The notes below the pieces were generated by a model, which had not been told where the DNA came from, did no database searches, and saw only the letters and a program-made list of their open reading frames with translations. From NCBI RefSeq assembly GCF_905404315.1, contig NC_066304.1, forward strand, positions 2,418,001 to 2,482,000: a DNA stretch of 64,000 nt, read 5' to 3'. The DNA comes from Leptidea sinapis (taxonomy: Eukaryota > Arthropoda > Insecta > Lepidoptera > Pieridae). Each line of letters begins with the position of its first letter. The stretch's first letter is position 1. Below are positions 12,102 to 22,264 of the stretch, in pieces. Made by a program: the position numbers and the translations under genes.

Positions 12102-12505
12102 CTTCGATTAAGGACTGCTCTCACCTACGCTGCAACTAGATACCGTTGACGTTGACATGCCACATGTTCTGTTAAACTTTGCTAATAATTGAAACTAAAA
12201 TGCCGGGTTGCGTAGTAAAACTTTGTAAAAATAATACTAATAGAAATAAGAAAGACACTGGAATCTCAATATATCATCGGTACGTATTTTGTATTTTATT
12301 AATTTCAATGTAAAATAACACGAAGCGTATACAAGTTACAAAATTTGAAAGATGCTATTCATGATATAGATTATATATATAGATTGAGTGTCAAGATGCC
12401 ATGCACACAAGCGCTAATCTAATAGTTGCCGTAATAAAAAACCTATTGTTGTTAGATAGTACGGTATCTAGTTGGAACGCAGCGGAGATCAATCCTTAAT
12501 CTAAG
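12102..12505 (+). mobile_element. Family T (THAP-exon MITE), copy 2, both ends
   Basis: 404 bp with both ends: left CTTCGATTAAGGACTG and right AATCCTTAATCTAAG. The exon at 12200-12279 is the best preserved in the window: Met-Pro-Gly-Cys, four residues, Cys, a basic Asn/Lys stretch and a Gly-Ile-Ser...Tyr-His-Arg end, directly followed by GTACGT as a possible 5' splice site. C-X4-C and the G-I-S-x-H block match the first half of a THAP zinc finger (C2CH). The second half (Cys-X2-His) is not present, so the element cannot make a working protein alone. Confidence 0.85.
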
Positions 12506-12831
12506 CACATAAACCTATTTAAACATAGCATTTTAATAACAATTAAATTATGTAAATTCATTATATTATATTCTTATGAAATAAAGTTATAAATATTTAC
12601 AGCTCTACATGAATGTTATAATAATTTCGCAATATCTAGTCTTGGAATAGCTCAATCGTTTCAGAAACCTTGTTTTGTGTCTTCTAATAGCTCCGTTTCA
12701 GAGTCACAAAAGAAATATACGCGATAAAAGAAAATCGTGCTATTTTAAGAAGCACCTTACAAAGAATACTGACAAATTGAAATTTAGAGTTAAGATAAAA
12801 AGCAATATAAATAGCTGCTTAATAAAAAAAG
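12506..12831. other. AT-rich DNA, nothing recognised
   Basis: A short basic open frame (12675-12893) overlaps the start of family G and is not supported as a gene. Confidence 0.5.
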
Positions 12832-13048
12832 CTGCCAAGTGCAAGTCGGACTCGCCCATGAAGGGTTTCATAGCAGTAAGGAACATAATATAAAAGTTAC
12901 ATAGAAAGGAAAATGATATATAGTTATTTTAATGGAAAATGCAAAATATCGTTGCTCAAAACAATACAGCGCAAATGAGCTCTCATAAAAAACTATTAAC
13001 TATATCTCGTTCAAACCAATTTTCGGTAGAAGTTTGCATGGTATGTAC
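12832..13048 (+). mobile_element. Family G element, 5' part
   Basis: AAGTGCAAGTCGGACTCGCC and ATGAAGGGTTTCATAGCA, then a run to GTTTGCATGGTATGTACATCA, match a lepidopteran repeat that I recall with the motif AAGTGCGAGTCGGACTCG near one end and ACAGACAGACA plus GTTCCGT near the other. The element continues at 13471 after a LINE insertion. Non-coding here. Confidence 0.7.
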
Positions 13049-13470
13049 ATCACCAACTATATCTTCGGTCTGTCCGTAATCTCTTGCTTTGTACATCTGT
13101 TCATAAAACTTCCTTTTTCAACAATTCATTTGATGTACAAGCTGTTAACCTATGGAATTCTCTTCCCTCTGAAATCAGAAAGGCTCAAACTCTCCAATCT
13201 TTCAAAACAATGCTCCATAATTAACATTTATTACTGTGACAAATTCAATACTAGTTCTTTTCTTGGAATTATTTACTGTATGTTTAAATTATATGCATAT
13301 CGATAACACCACCTTCTGTTATCATTTCAACTATAACTGATTCATTACAGGTTGCCTGGTAGAAATCGCTCTTAAGCGATAAGGCCGCCTATTGCTTTTT
13401 GTAGTCTCGATTTTTGTTATGTTTCATTATTTTGTAGTGTGCAATAAAGATATATTTCATTTCATTTCAT
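13049..13470 (+). mobile_element. LINE 3' end inserted in family G
   Basis: The reading frame around 13136-13220 gives N-L-W-N-S-L-P-S-E-I-R and S-F-K-T-M-L, the usual C-terminus of Jockey/CR1-group RT proteins. It is followed by a 3' UTR with CGATAAGGCCGCC, GCAATAAAGA and an (ATTTC)n tail. Flanking family G sequence reads GTACATCA before and CATCATATATTTTTT after, so CATCA is a likely target duplication. It is a 5'-truncated insertion and other frames are broken. Confidence 0.75.
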
Positions 13471-13876
13471 CATATATTTTTTTTAGTTTTATCATTCTCT
13501 CATTTTAGAAGTTACAGGGCGAGGGGGACACATTTTACCACTTAGGAAGTGTCTCTCGCGCAAACTATTCAATTTTAGTTTAAAATATTTATAATATTTT
13601 TGAAGACCTATCCATAGATCCACATGTATGGATTGGATGAAACAATTTATGAGTTTTAGTTCTAACCCCAAAAATTTATTGTTTTTTCCTATTTTTGTGT
13701 GAAAATGTTAATGCGGTTCACAGGATACATCTTCCAAGTTTCCAAGTTCAACCAAGTTTCAACAGTTCTTATAGTTTTGGAAAAAAGTGGCTGTGACATA
13801 CACGGACAGACAGACAAACGTGACGAATCCATAAGGATTCCGTTTATTGCCATTAGGCTTCGGTACCCTACAAAAG
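13471..13876 (+). mobile_element. Family G element, 3' part
   Basis: Resumes with ATATTTTTTTTAGTTTTATC, then GTGTCTCTCGCGCAAACTAT, GACCTATCCATAGATCCACA, AAAAAAGTGGCTGTGACATA, ACGGACAGACAGACAAACG, GGATTCCGTTTATTGCCA and GGTACCCTA. This is the order expected for the second part of the family begun at 12832. Confidence 0.75.
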
Positions 13877-14129
13877 ATGAAAAGATTTACATCAAAAAAA
13901 AAAATAAGTAATAAATTCAAATGAAAATCAAACTAGCAGATCAAGCTAGGACTGTTTGTAATATTTAATTAAATTTGGATTTCGTCCGTGACCAGGCTTT
14001 TCTGGTACAGGCAACTTTAAATCGTTTTCAGAAGTATTTGTAAGGCAATGTCCACCAAGGGCGTTATATCGTAATGAAAATTTATTTGGTCGAAAAAAGA
14101 TGAAAGGATTTCAGAATCTTCCAGTCTGT

Positions 14130-14332
14130 GATTAAGGATTGATCACCGCTGCGCTCCAATTAGATACCGCACTACCTAAGAACAATAGCTTTTTTATTAC
14201 GGCAACTATTGAATGCTTAGTGTGCGTGGCATCTTGACACTTGACACAAATTTGGTAACATACGCTTTGTGTTATTTTACATTAAAATTAATAAAATACA
14301 AAATACTTACTACTTACTTAATACTTACTGAA
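14130..14332 (-). mobile_element. Family T right-half copy, inverted
   Basis: Read on the minus strand it is the right half of family T: it starts in the intron-like region (GTAAGTATTTTGTATTTTAT) and ends with the right terminal repeat (GGAGCGCAGCGGTGATCAAT). It has no exon. It abuts the next copy at 14333 so that right end, break, then left end form one composite. The break lies at the position of the splice donor. Confidence 0.8.
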
Positions 14333-14783
14333 GATAGGTCTCCACTGCGCTCCAACTAGATACCGCAGGCGTAGTCTCAAAGTGCGGGAACTTGTGCTAC
14401 GCCCGAGTAGGCGTACCCGAGCCAGTCTCAAACAATGTGTGACGTTGACGTGCCACATGTTATGTTAAACTTTGCTAATAATTGTAACTAAAATAATGCC
14501 GGGTTGTGTAATAAAACTATTTAAAAATAATTCTACAAGAAATAAGAACGACACTGGGATCACATATCATCAGTAAGTATTTTATTAATTTTTTCAATGT
14601 AAAATAAAACGAAGCGTATAATATAAGTTACAAAATTTGGAAGATGCCACTAAATGGAGTGCCAAGATATCACGCACACAAGCATCTTTACAAATAGCCA
14701 ATACACACTACAATATAAAGTTTTCGTAATAAAAATTTATTGTTCTTAGGTAGTGCGGTATCTAGTTGGAGCGCAGTGGAGTA
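14333..14783 (+). mobile_element. Family T (THAP-exon MITE), copy 4
   Basis: About 450 bp. Left end GATAGGTCTCCACTGCGCTC. THAP-like start at 14496 (M-P-G-C-V-I-K-L, second Cys changed to Phe) with the exon ending G-I-T-Y-H-Q at the donor GTAAGT (14573-14578). Right side holds TATTGTTCTTAGGTAGTGCG and GGAGCGCAGTGGAG, then stops before the last ~15 bp of the terminal repeat. Confidence 0.85.
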
Positions 14784-15269
14784 TACTTGGAATGGAATAT
14801 TACTAGTCGAAAATAAATACACCAGATTTGTTAGGTACTGCCACATTACACACACTTTTACATTGGTATTTTTTAAGAGATATTCCGACGTCAAAACTAT
14901 AATTACTTTTGAAACGAAAACTTAAAATTTAAGAAAAAAACATATTTTTATAGTTGAGTTATTAATTAAACCAAAATTGATAAATTTCTACAATCCATAT
15001 GAAATTCTCAACAAGATACACAGATTATACAAGACTAGGCAATATATATCTCGCTATCAGATTTGTTCCTGCAGTGTGAAAATACAAATTTTATACATTT
15101 TAAGTGTGCGGTTATGAATATGATATGAGTTTTGATGTCAAAGGGGTTCTATCAGATCGCGAGTATAATTTATCTCTAAAATATCGACACGGATCAGTCA
15201 CGGCTAACAACGAGCTGAATTTGCGATTCATCAAAAACTGTCATATAACGCTTGTGATGATCATTATTA
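14784..15269. other. AT-rich DNA, nothing recognised
   Basis: No gene or known repeat seen. Short frames here lie partly in family T and are not supported. Confidence 0.5.
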
Positions 15270-15998
15270 AAATCTGAGATTTAAATAATGAATTAATTAT
15301 TTTTAAGAGAAACTTCTTTAGAATCGTTGAGATTTGAAACTTGATGAAATGAAAAATCGAGACGATAGAGACGATACATAAATAGGTAAAAATATTATAG
15401 GATTCAGCCGGCGAGAGATTGAGATAAACAGTCTTTTGGTACCAGGCGATCATAATTGATGAAAAGATTGCCTTGTGTATGACGCGAGTATATCTTAATA
15501 TATTCTGACGTCATGCGCTCGACAAATTACTACATAGACACCAGGAGAACATAATTATTGTAGGGGTGATAGTAATGACTTTCATGGCGGTTGAAATTAT
15601 GTGTCATCCTAGCAAAATGTACCAGGACTTCATATGCAGTTAAGAGGTTTAATGTACATTTTGCATCGGATAGTTAGATAAGGCTCATAGATTTTTGAAG
15701 TGAAACTTCTTTAGAATCTTTGTGATTTGAAACTCGATGAAACGTAAAAGCGAGACCATAGAGACACAAACAGGTTAATCTATAGGATTTAGCCGGCGAG
15801 AGAATGAGATAGGAAGTATTATGTAGTGTTTAGGCGATCATAGTTGAAGAAGAGATTATATTATGTATGACGCGAGTATACCTTCATATATTCTGACGTC
15901 ATGCACTCGTCGCATTAGTATATAGACACCAGGAGAACATAAATATGGTAGCGGTGATAACTGCATTTAACGCTGGCGAAATCGCGGGACAAAGCTAG
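15270..15998 (+). repeat. Tandemly duplicated Helitron-like segment
   Basis: Two diverged direct copies with a 393-bp offset (compare AAACTTCTTTAGAATC at 15310 and 15703). Shared blocks are GGATTCAGCCGGCGAGAGA / GGATTTAGCCGGCGAGAGA, TGTATGACGCGAGTATA, ATATTCTGACGTCATGC and TAGACACCAGGAGAACATAA. The second unit ends GGCGAAATCGCGGGACAAAGCTAG, which resembles the hairpin-plus-CTAG 3' end of lepidopteran Helitrons. No coding sequence is seen. Confidence 0.65.
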
Positions 15999-16105
15999 CA
16001 TAATAATATAGAGCATTAATTATTGTTGATCCCTAATCCTAACACAAAAAAATATTGTATTTTTCACGAGTAGATGCAACAAAAACTGTTTGTTGAGCAT
16101 CAATT

Positions 16106-16318
16106 TATGTTCTTTGGTTGGTTGAAAGATTTACTATAACAATTTGTTTTCTTTTTTTTAAGTGATAACCCTCACTTCTGGAATTAAATTTAATCAAACT
16201 TTTCAAATTAAATTTGAAAACATAATTTAGGAACCGCGACCTCTCGCGTTCCGTGCGAGCGCTCTTCCACTGAGCCAACCATTCGAGTGACGTTAAATTC
16301 ATTAATCTGAATATGTTG
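16106..16318 (-). mobile_element. Family E tRNA-derived SINE, inverted copy
   Basis: The reverse complement contains CACTCGAATGGTTGGCTCAG, TGGAAGAGCGCTCGCACGGA and GAGAGGTCGCGGTTCCTAAA, the tRNA-like body of family E, followed by an AT tail and CAGAAGTGAGGGTTATCACT. It meets another copy head to head at about 16319. The B-box region is damaged. Confidence 0.65.
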
Positions 16319-16430
16319 GTTCAAACGGTTTGCTCAGTGGAAGAGTGCTCGCAAGACCGTGGGTTCTGATCTCGCATCGTTCATAAATTTTGTTTTCATA
16401 TTCAATTTGTGTAGCTTTACTATAATTTTA
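16319..16430 (+). mobile_element. Family E tRNA-derived SINE, second head-to-head copy
   Basis: GTTCAAACGGTTTGCTCAGT, GGAAGAGTGCTCGCAAGACC, GTGGGTTCTGATCTCGCATC and TTCATAAATTTTGTTTTCA match the family E body and tail. The B-box-like GGGTTCTGATC is degenerate. Confidence 0.65.
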
Positions 16431-16518
16431 ATATTACAGATTATTAATAAACAGCTTGAATTAAGTATAATAATTAGGTAATACTTTATGTTTTATTTTG
16501 TTGTTATGGTTTTTTTTG

Positions 16519-16615
16519 AGATAGAGGAGGTTTAGCGAGCATTAGGTTCATCTGGTGTTAAGTGATCATCGCCACCTTCATGCTTGTGAAACACCATCAG
16601 AATCACAGGAGCGTT
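16519..16615 (-). mobile_element. LINE-C 3' end, diverged fragment
   Basis: TAGAGGAGGTTTAGCGAGCA, TCTGGTGTTAAGTGATCATC, GCCACC and ATCACAGGAGCGTTGCCG match the reverse complement of the LINE-C 3' terminus (compare 23300-23424), with many substitutions. It is an older copy than those at 41596 or 47413. Confidence 0.65.
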
Positions 16616-17167
16616 GCCGTTTCTATGAGTCATAAAAACCATTTACATAATGAAATGTTTACTGCTGAAAAATATAATAAAACAGTGGTCTCCAATGATC
16701 TTAATTGAATCACAACAAACTATCTAGAATTAGTCTTCTCATTAATTTAATAGATTTATATGTACATAATAAATATATTCTTTAATAAACAACAACTAAC
16801 TTATAATAAATTACATTGACTTATTACAAACAGATAGCAGTGTATAATTACTAACATTCCACTAGTATCAGAGTTATAATTGGATCTATCAACGTAATTA
16901 CTCAAAGGGGAATAGATTTGAATAGCAGACGTCTTTGGTTTATGTCACTGATATTAATAAGTGAAAGCTTTGCAAAATGGAAACCTATCAGAGTGTAATT
17001 AATTGTGTTTCAGAGATCACAATTGAATTTGTGTCTTATTATATTCTGTCAGCAGATGTTAGCTACATATTATATTGAATTATAGTATTATAATTGCGCA
17101 TGAACTTGATAATTTGTGTCTTCGAACGTAATCAATCACTATAATTAATTAACGATTTATTTCCTTT
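16616..17167. other. AT-rich DNA, nothing recognised
   Basis: No gene, RNA or named repeat seen. Confidence 0.5.
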
Positions 17168-17400
17168 ATCATCATCAGCCGGAAGACGTCCACTGCTGGA
17201 CAAAGACCTCCCCTAAAGTTCTCCACAATGGTTGGTCTTGCGCTGCCCTCGTCCAACATATTCCGGTGATATTGACCAGATTGTCGGTCCATCTTATTGG
17301 CGGCCTACCAACACTACGTCTTACGGTATGTGCTCGCCAATCGAGAACTTTCGTGTCAATCTATGTGCCCTGCCCACTGGCACTTCAGATTCGCAATAAT
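17168..17400 (-). mobile_element. LINE 3' end with GAT-type tail
   Basis: ATCATCATCAGCCGGAAGAC followed by TCCACTGCTGGACAAAGACC, a TTGGCGGCCTACCAACA block and TGTGCCCTGCCCACTGGCAC is a very common lepidopteran LINE 3' end read on the opposite strand, with the (GAT)n tail at the low coordinate. The matching C-terminal reading frame is broken. The clade is uncertain. Confidence 0.65.
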
Positions 17401-17724
17401 TTTCTTAATAGTTAGTTATTTATAATTAAAAACCTATTATAATACGAAATAAATGTGGAACAATATAATTATATAAGTAGTAAGTAATAATATTTAAATA
17501 TAAGCGTATCCACTATAATATTAATACTTATCTCAGAAATGGCTAAACCAATTTGTCTCTACGGAATTAAAAATACCAACGTCTTCTTTGACGTAACTCT
17601 TCATAACATAAGTAACCTTTCTTTGTGGATTTCAAGTCTGCATGATTTCCTGATGGGCCTTACTTACAAGTGTATGCAATCTAGTTTGCATCAGCTTTGT
17701 GGTGCTCATAAACATAGCTGACAG
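17401..17724. other. AT-rich DNA, nothing recognised
   Basis: A 60-codon frame at 17539-17721 has no recognisable feature. No repeat named. Confidence 0.5.
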
Positions 17725-18048
17725 CTTAGATACGATTGGTCTCCGCTGCACTCCAACTAGATCCCGCAGGCGTAGTTGCAAAGTGCGGCAACTATAACTA
17801 CGCCCAAGCTTGAGCCAGTCTCGAACAATGTGTGTGTGTTATACGTGCCATATGTTCTGTTAAACTTTGCTAATAATTAAACTAAAATGCCGGGTTGCGT
17901 AGTAAATCTTTGTAGTAATAATGCTACAAGAATTAAGAAAGACAACACTTACAAAATTTGTAAGATGCCATTGAGTGTCAAGATGCTATTGTTCTTAGGT
18001 AGTGCGGTATCCAGTTGGAGCGCAGTGGAGACCAATCCTCAATCTAAG
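17725..18048 (+). mobile_element. Family T (THAP-exon MITE), short copy with both ends
   Basis: 324 bp with both terminal repeats: left CTTAGATACGATTGGTCTCC, right GGAGACCAATCCTCAATCTA plus AG. The exon starts at 17887 with M-P-G-C-V-V-N-L-C, keeping both cysteines. An internal deletion joins the exon directly to the downstream AAATTTGTAAGATGCC block, removing the splice donor. Flanks are GCTGACAG and GCCGACGG, a possible 8-bp target duplication with two mismatches. P-superfamily elements make 8-bp duplications, but this match is only suggestive. Confidence 0.8.
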
Positions 18049-18436
18049 GCCGACGGTTACAAATGTGCTTTATTTGAAACACAGAGTATCTACTGAATAT
18101 TATATGTTACGATAATGTATTTTTATATTTAAATCGTATAATGTTATTTTCGTATTTTTTATGATTGTTCAGAAAAAAAATGTATGTCAATAATATTCTT
18201 CAATTTACAAAGGAAAAAGTACAGACTTCAAATAAATGTATATTTTAAAACATAATCGGGAACTAAAGAATGAAAGATAAATTTTTCTCTTAGACATTTT
18301 TAAGTTTGTACGGAGTTGAAGAAATAAATTAGGAAAACGGTTGACCCTATAGGTCATCCCTGCAACTTCCCGGTATTTCCATACTTAAACCACAGTAAAG
18401 GCTTCCAATTTAACTTATGACGATTTTGAGCTCTTC
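18049..18436. other. AT-rich DNA, nothing recognised
   Basis: No gene seen. Ends with TTTTGAGCTCTTCAAG, which recurs in similar form at 20261. Confidence 0.5.
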
Positions 18437-20205
18437 AAGTCAAAGTCAAAGTCAAAAAATCTTTATTCACTGTAAAACTTTATAAGTTATTTAGTGCAAG
18501 TCAGGATGAAGTACAAAAGTTACAATAGCATTCAAATGAGTATAACAATATTCATTAACAAAATATAGAACATTAATTCCAACTATTTTTATCATTCAAA
18601 TAATCTTTCACATTATAATAGGCCTTAGATGTTAATTTTATTTTTTACGATACATTTAAATTTTTTAATAGGTAACATTTTAATTTCATTGGGAGTTTAT
18701 TATAAAATATAACACAATCCACTTTAAACGATTTAGCAATTTTACGGAGCCTAGTAGATGGAATTGCGAGTTTATGTTTGTTTCGAGTATTGACACTGTA
18801 TACATCACTATTCTTTTTAAATTGGCTAATATTTTTATGGGCGTATAGGAGGTTCTCGTATATGTACTGGCAGTGTACTGTCATAATATTTATTTCACTA
18901 ATCTTTTCTCTCAATGAATCCCTTGAACGCATTTTGTAGACTGCTCGAATTGCTCTTTTCTGCAGCACAAATATGTTTTCAATATCTGCAGCCCTACCCC
19001 ACAATATAATTCCGTAAGACATGACACTATGAAAGTAGCTGAAATATACAAGTCTAGCCGTTTCAACATCTGTCATTTGCCTAATTTTTTTTATCGCAAA
19101 TACTGCAGAGCTAAGTCGATTACATAAGTTTTTTATGTGAGCACCCCATTGTAGCTTAAAGTCTAATGTAATGCCTAGGAATGTTGTCGTTTCTACTACA
19201 TCAAGTTTGTCATTATTAATTTTTATAGGTGTTGGTTGGTGCTTTATATTTGGAAGTGTAAACCTTACACATTTTGTTTTCCTTTCGTTTAAAAGTAAGT
19301 TATTAACATTAAACCAATTTACTACTTCAGCAATGTCGTCGTCAACCTGACAGTAAGTTTTTTGCTGGCGTTTTATTTGAAATAACAAAGATGTATCGTC
19401 AGCAAACAGTATAACATCATGTTTATTTTGAATAAGGTATGTTAAATCATTGACGTAAACCAGGAACAAAAAAGGACCCAAGATTAAGCCCTGCGGTATC
19501 GACCCATCGATATGATAGAGCCTGTTGATCTTTTTCCATTAATGTCTACTCTTTGAATCCTATTACACAAGTATGATTTTATTAAATCTAGTGAAACATC
19601 TCTAACCCCATAGTGGTGAAATTTTTGAAGTAAGGTTTCATGATGGACGCAGTCGAATGGCTTGGATAAATCACAAGACACTCCTAACGCATCCCATGAA
19701 TCCTCCCAAGCATTCAAAATATTTCTTATTAACTCGATACTAGCATCTGTGGTTGAAAGACCTTTAGTAAAACCACATTGTTTATTATGCATGAGGTTAT
19801 TATTGTAAAAATGTTAATTAATTGCGTAAACATAATTCTTTCGAAAATCTTGCTAAAGGTTGGTAGTTGTGATATGGGTCTAGAATTGGTGGGGTCAGCT
19901 TTATCTCCCGACTTATATAGAGGAGTGATCTTGCTCTGTTTCATTTGGTTTGGAAATATACCGCAATCTACACACTTATTGAAAATAAAAGCTAAGTCTT
20001 TGGCTACAATTTCTATTACAGATTTCACTACGTTAACAGAGATTCCCCAGAGATTCCCCAGAGATCTTTAGTTTTCTTAACGCTAATTAGTCTAAACGTT
20101 TTAATAATCTCTATGCGAGCAACATGCTTAAATTTAATGTTTGTATTAAATAAAGATACGTTTTTCTGTAGCAGTTTCATTGCAGATATAGGTGAGGAAT
20201 TTAGA
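18437..20205 (-). mobile_element. 5'-truncated Jockey/CR1-group LINE (LINE-D)
   Basis: About 1.77 kb on the minus strand. The 3' end at the low coordinate reads AATAAAGA then a (TGACTT)-type tail. The body encodes most of a reverse transcriptase in three frames. The RT start region is at about 20200 and the endonuclease is absent, so this is a 5'-truncated insertion. 20039-20066 carries a short tandem duplication of AGAGATTCCCC. Related 3' pieces lie at 22265, 31733 and 39757. Confidence 0.8.
18645..20028 (-). pseudogene. LINE-D reverse transcriptase, frameshifted
   Basis: The RT copies the element's RNA into DNA at a nicked target (target-primed reverse transcription). From high to low coordinates, 20028-19729 encodes the fingers (KITPLYKSGDKADPTNSRPIS) and 19792-19484 encodes QCGFTKGLSTTDA and a DLSKPFDCVHH block, where the usual first catalytic Asp is present. 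19481-18645 then encodes GPFLFLVYVND, the catalytic FADDTSLL at about 19392-19410 and a thumb/C-terminal region with VNTRNKHKLAIPSTRLRKIAKSF. There are at least two frameshifts: one near 19760 and one near 19483, where the conserved PQG block leaves frame. Usual LINE ORF2 proteins exceed 900 residues. About 460 are represented here and the protein is not functional. Confidence 0.8.
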
Positions 20206-21093
20206 TATCAAGCTCAAAACTATAATAATATTATAGTTAACAAAAAAACATATTATGTTATTTTGAGCTCTTCGAGCTCAAAGAGTTAGCTGTTCTATGT
20301 TTCGAGCTCAACAGTTTGATGACAGTTAAATAAAACCCTATTTTATAAGTTTTTAAACTGCAATAGCTTTTGAATGAATAAATCGATTTTCATGCAGATT
20401 TCAGTCGATCGGTAAAGTACGGACACTATCGCGGGAATAGTCAGGGAAGCGTCCTAGGACCGTAAAACTCGATTTTTGAGAAATAGCCATTAACTTCTCG
20501 ATTTTAGAAAATTTTCAGGATTTGATTCCTATGGATATAAAACTACTTAGATTTTCGTGAGATATTATCGTCTGTGTAGGTATAAATATATTATGTGAAA
20601 TTTATTTGTCTCAGATAGAAAGAAGTCAATAACCACCATGCAAATGAAATTAAAAATGGTATAGAGAGTACGAGATGATGGAATTATTTTTTTTTTTTAT
20701 TAAATGACAAAATGATGAAAAAATTAAAAACGCTGCACGTATACCCATAAAATGTGTGTAGTATTCTCAATTACAAGCACCTTGGGACTTGGAAAAATTG
20801 AAATTTCGTGTAGTCAATTTTAAAAATTCACGGGATTTGATAACCGCTGGTTATTAAATATATATATCATATTATACGTTCCAAAAGTATAAAAAAGCAT
20901 CAAACCTCTATTCTCCTCTTAAGTTACCAAAGCCTTTCACTATTGGCAAAACGATAAAATTGGTTTAGAAATGAGATCTCCTATCCTCTAGGATAATCGT
21001 AATCCGATCGTTCGATTTTCAACGCAAGAATTACAGTATTTGTTCGTATGCTTATATTCTTCTTCGTATCATTGAAATCTTTAGCGTTTTTAT
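20206..21093. other. AT-rich DNA with a GAGCTC palindrome
   Basis: 20262-20282 is a 21-bp palindrome (TTTGAGCTC-TTC-GAGCTCAAA). The sequence from about 20320 to 20480 resembles a dispersed repeat (TGAATAAATCGATTTTCATG, GGTCCTAGGACG-like block) but I find no second copy in the window. No gene. Confidence 0.45.
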
Positions 21094-21502
21094 AAGGAGT
21101 GGTCTCCGCTGCCATGCAACTAGATACCGCACTACCTAAGGACAATAGCTTTTTTATTACAGTAACTATTAGATGCTTGTGTGCGTGGCATCTTAACAAT
21201 CAATGGCATCTTTCAAATTCTATAACATCGATTCGTGTTATTTTACATTTAAATTAATAAAATACAAAATACTTAGGTACTGATAACAAGTGAAGACACC
21301 GAGTGTCCTTATTTTCTTGTAGTATTATTTATACAAAGTTTTACTAAGCAACCCGACATTTTAGTTTCAATTATTACCAAAGTTTAACAGAACATGTGGC
21401 ACATCAACGTCACACTTGGGTGTAGTATTAGTTGCCGCACGTTGCGACTACGCCTGCGGTATCTAGTTGGAGCGCAGCGGAGTCTATTCCTTAACCTACG
21501 GA
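21094..21502 (-). mobile_element. Family T (THAP-exon MITE), inverted full-length copy
   Basis: Both terminal repeats are present but decayed at their outer ends: GGAGTGGTCTCCGCTGCCAT at the low side, GGAGCGCAGCGGAGTCTATT at the high side. The exon is on the minus strand with its ATG at 21357-21359 (M-S-G-C-L-V-K-L-C, both Cys kept) and runs into a stop after about 16 codons. Confidence 0.8.
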
Positions 21503-22264
21503 GCTGTATCGTCTTAATAACGCAATCCTTTGTACTTGATTTCAACGTGTCAACAATAACAACAAGCTGCAAAGTAAACTTTATCCGTAGTATCATGAGT
21601 ATAATAAGTATACTAAACATATCTATATTATACTGCGTGCGTATCTATTTATTACTTGAACTAAGTGCTGTTTTGAAGAAAGGTTTGGGCCATACTCATG
21701 TTTTTGCTTTTTTTATAAGCATCTATGTCGAATTCTAATAAAAAATGCCTTTCCCTATAACCTATATAGAAACCTCTAGTTGTGACAAAAAAAAAATAAT
21801 TAGCACTTGATAATAAGAATGAAAGCTGTTAATTCACTTAGAGTTAGAAATATTAGCGAAAAAACATGGTCAATGGTGATATCCGAATATCCGATAATCC
21901 GATATGAATAAAGATCAGTCGATAAAAATAAAAATAAGTTGTGGGCAACCATTATGATAATTATACATATTTGTTTTAGGTTTTTACTTCTTATTATTTC
22001 ATAATATTACTCCAAGTATATGAAATTTTATTTCGTATTTTAGAAAGAAAAAGACTTAATTTAAAAGATTTGATCATACAAAGTTTTCCGTGGTTTCGCA
22101 ATGTTTCATGCTTACTTGAGCAAACAATGGTATTCCCTTGTCAAAAATATAAGACTCGAAACACGAGCGAATTTTACAATTTTTTTTTTATTACAAATTG
22201 TATTCAATTTATAGCTGTGTCTTTGTGCTGGTTCTTATGTCAAAAGTAAGCCCAATTTATTGTC
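21503..22264. other. AT-rich DNA, nothing recognised
   Basis: The 114-codon plus frame starting at 21394 begins inside family T and continues into anonymous sequence. It is not supported. No named repeat. Confidence 0.5.
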
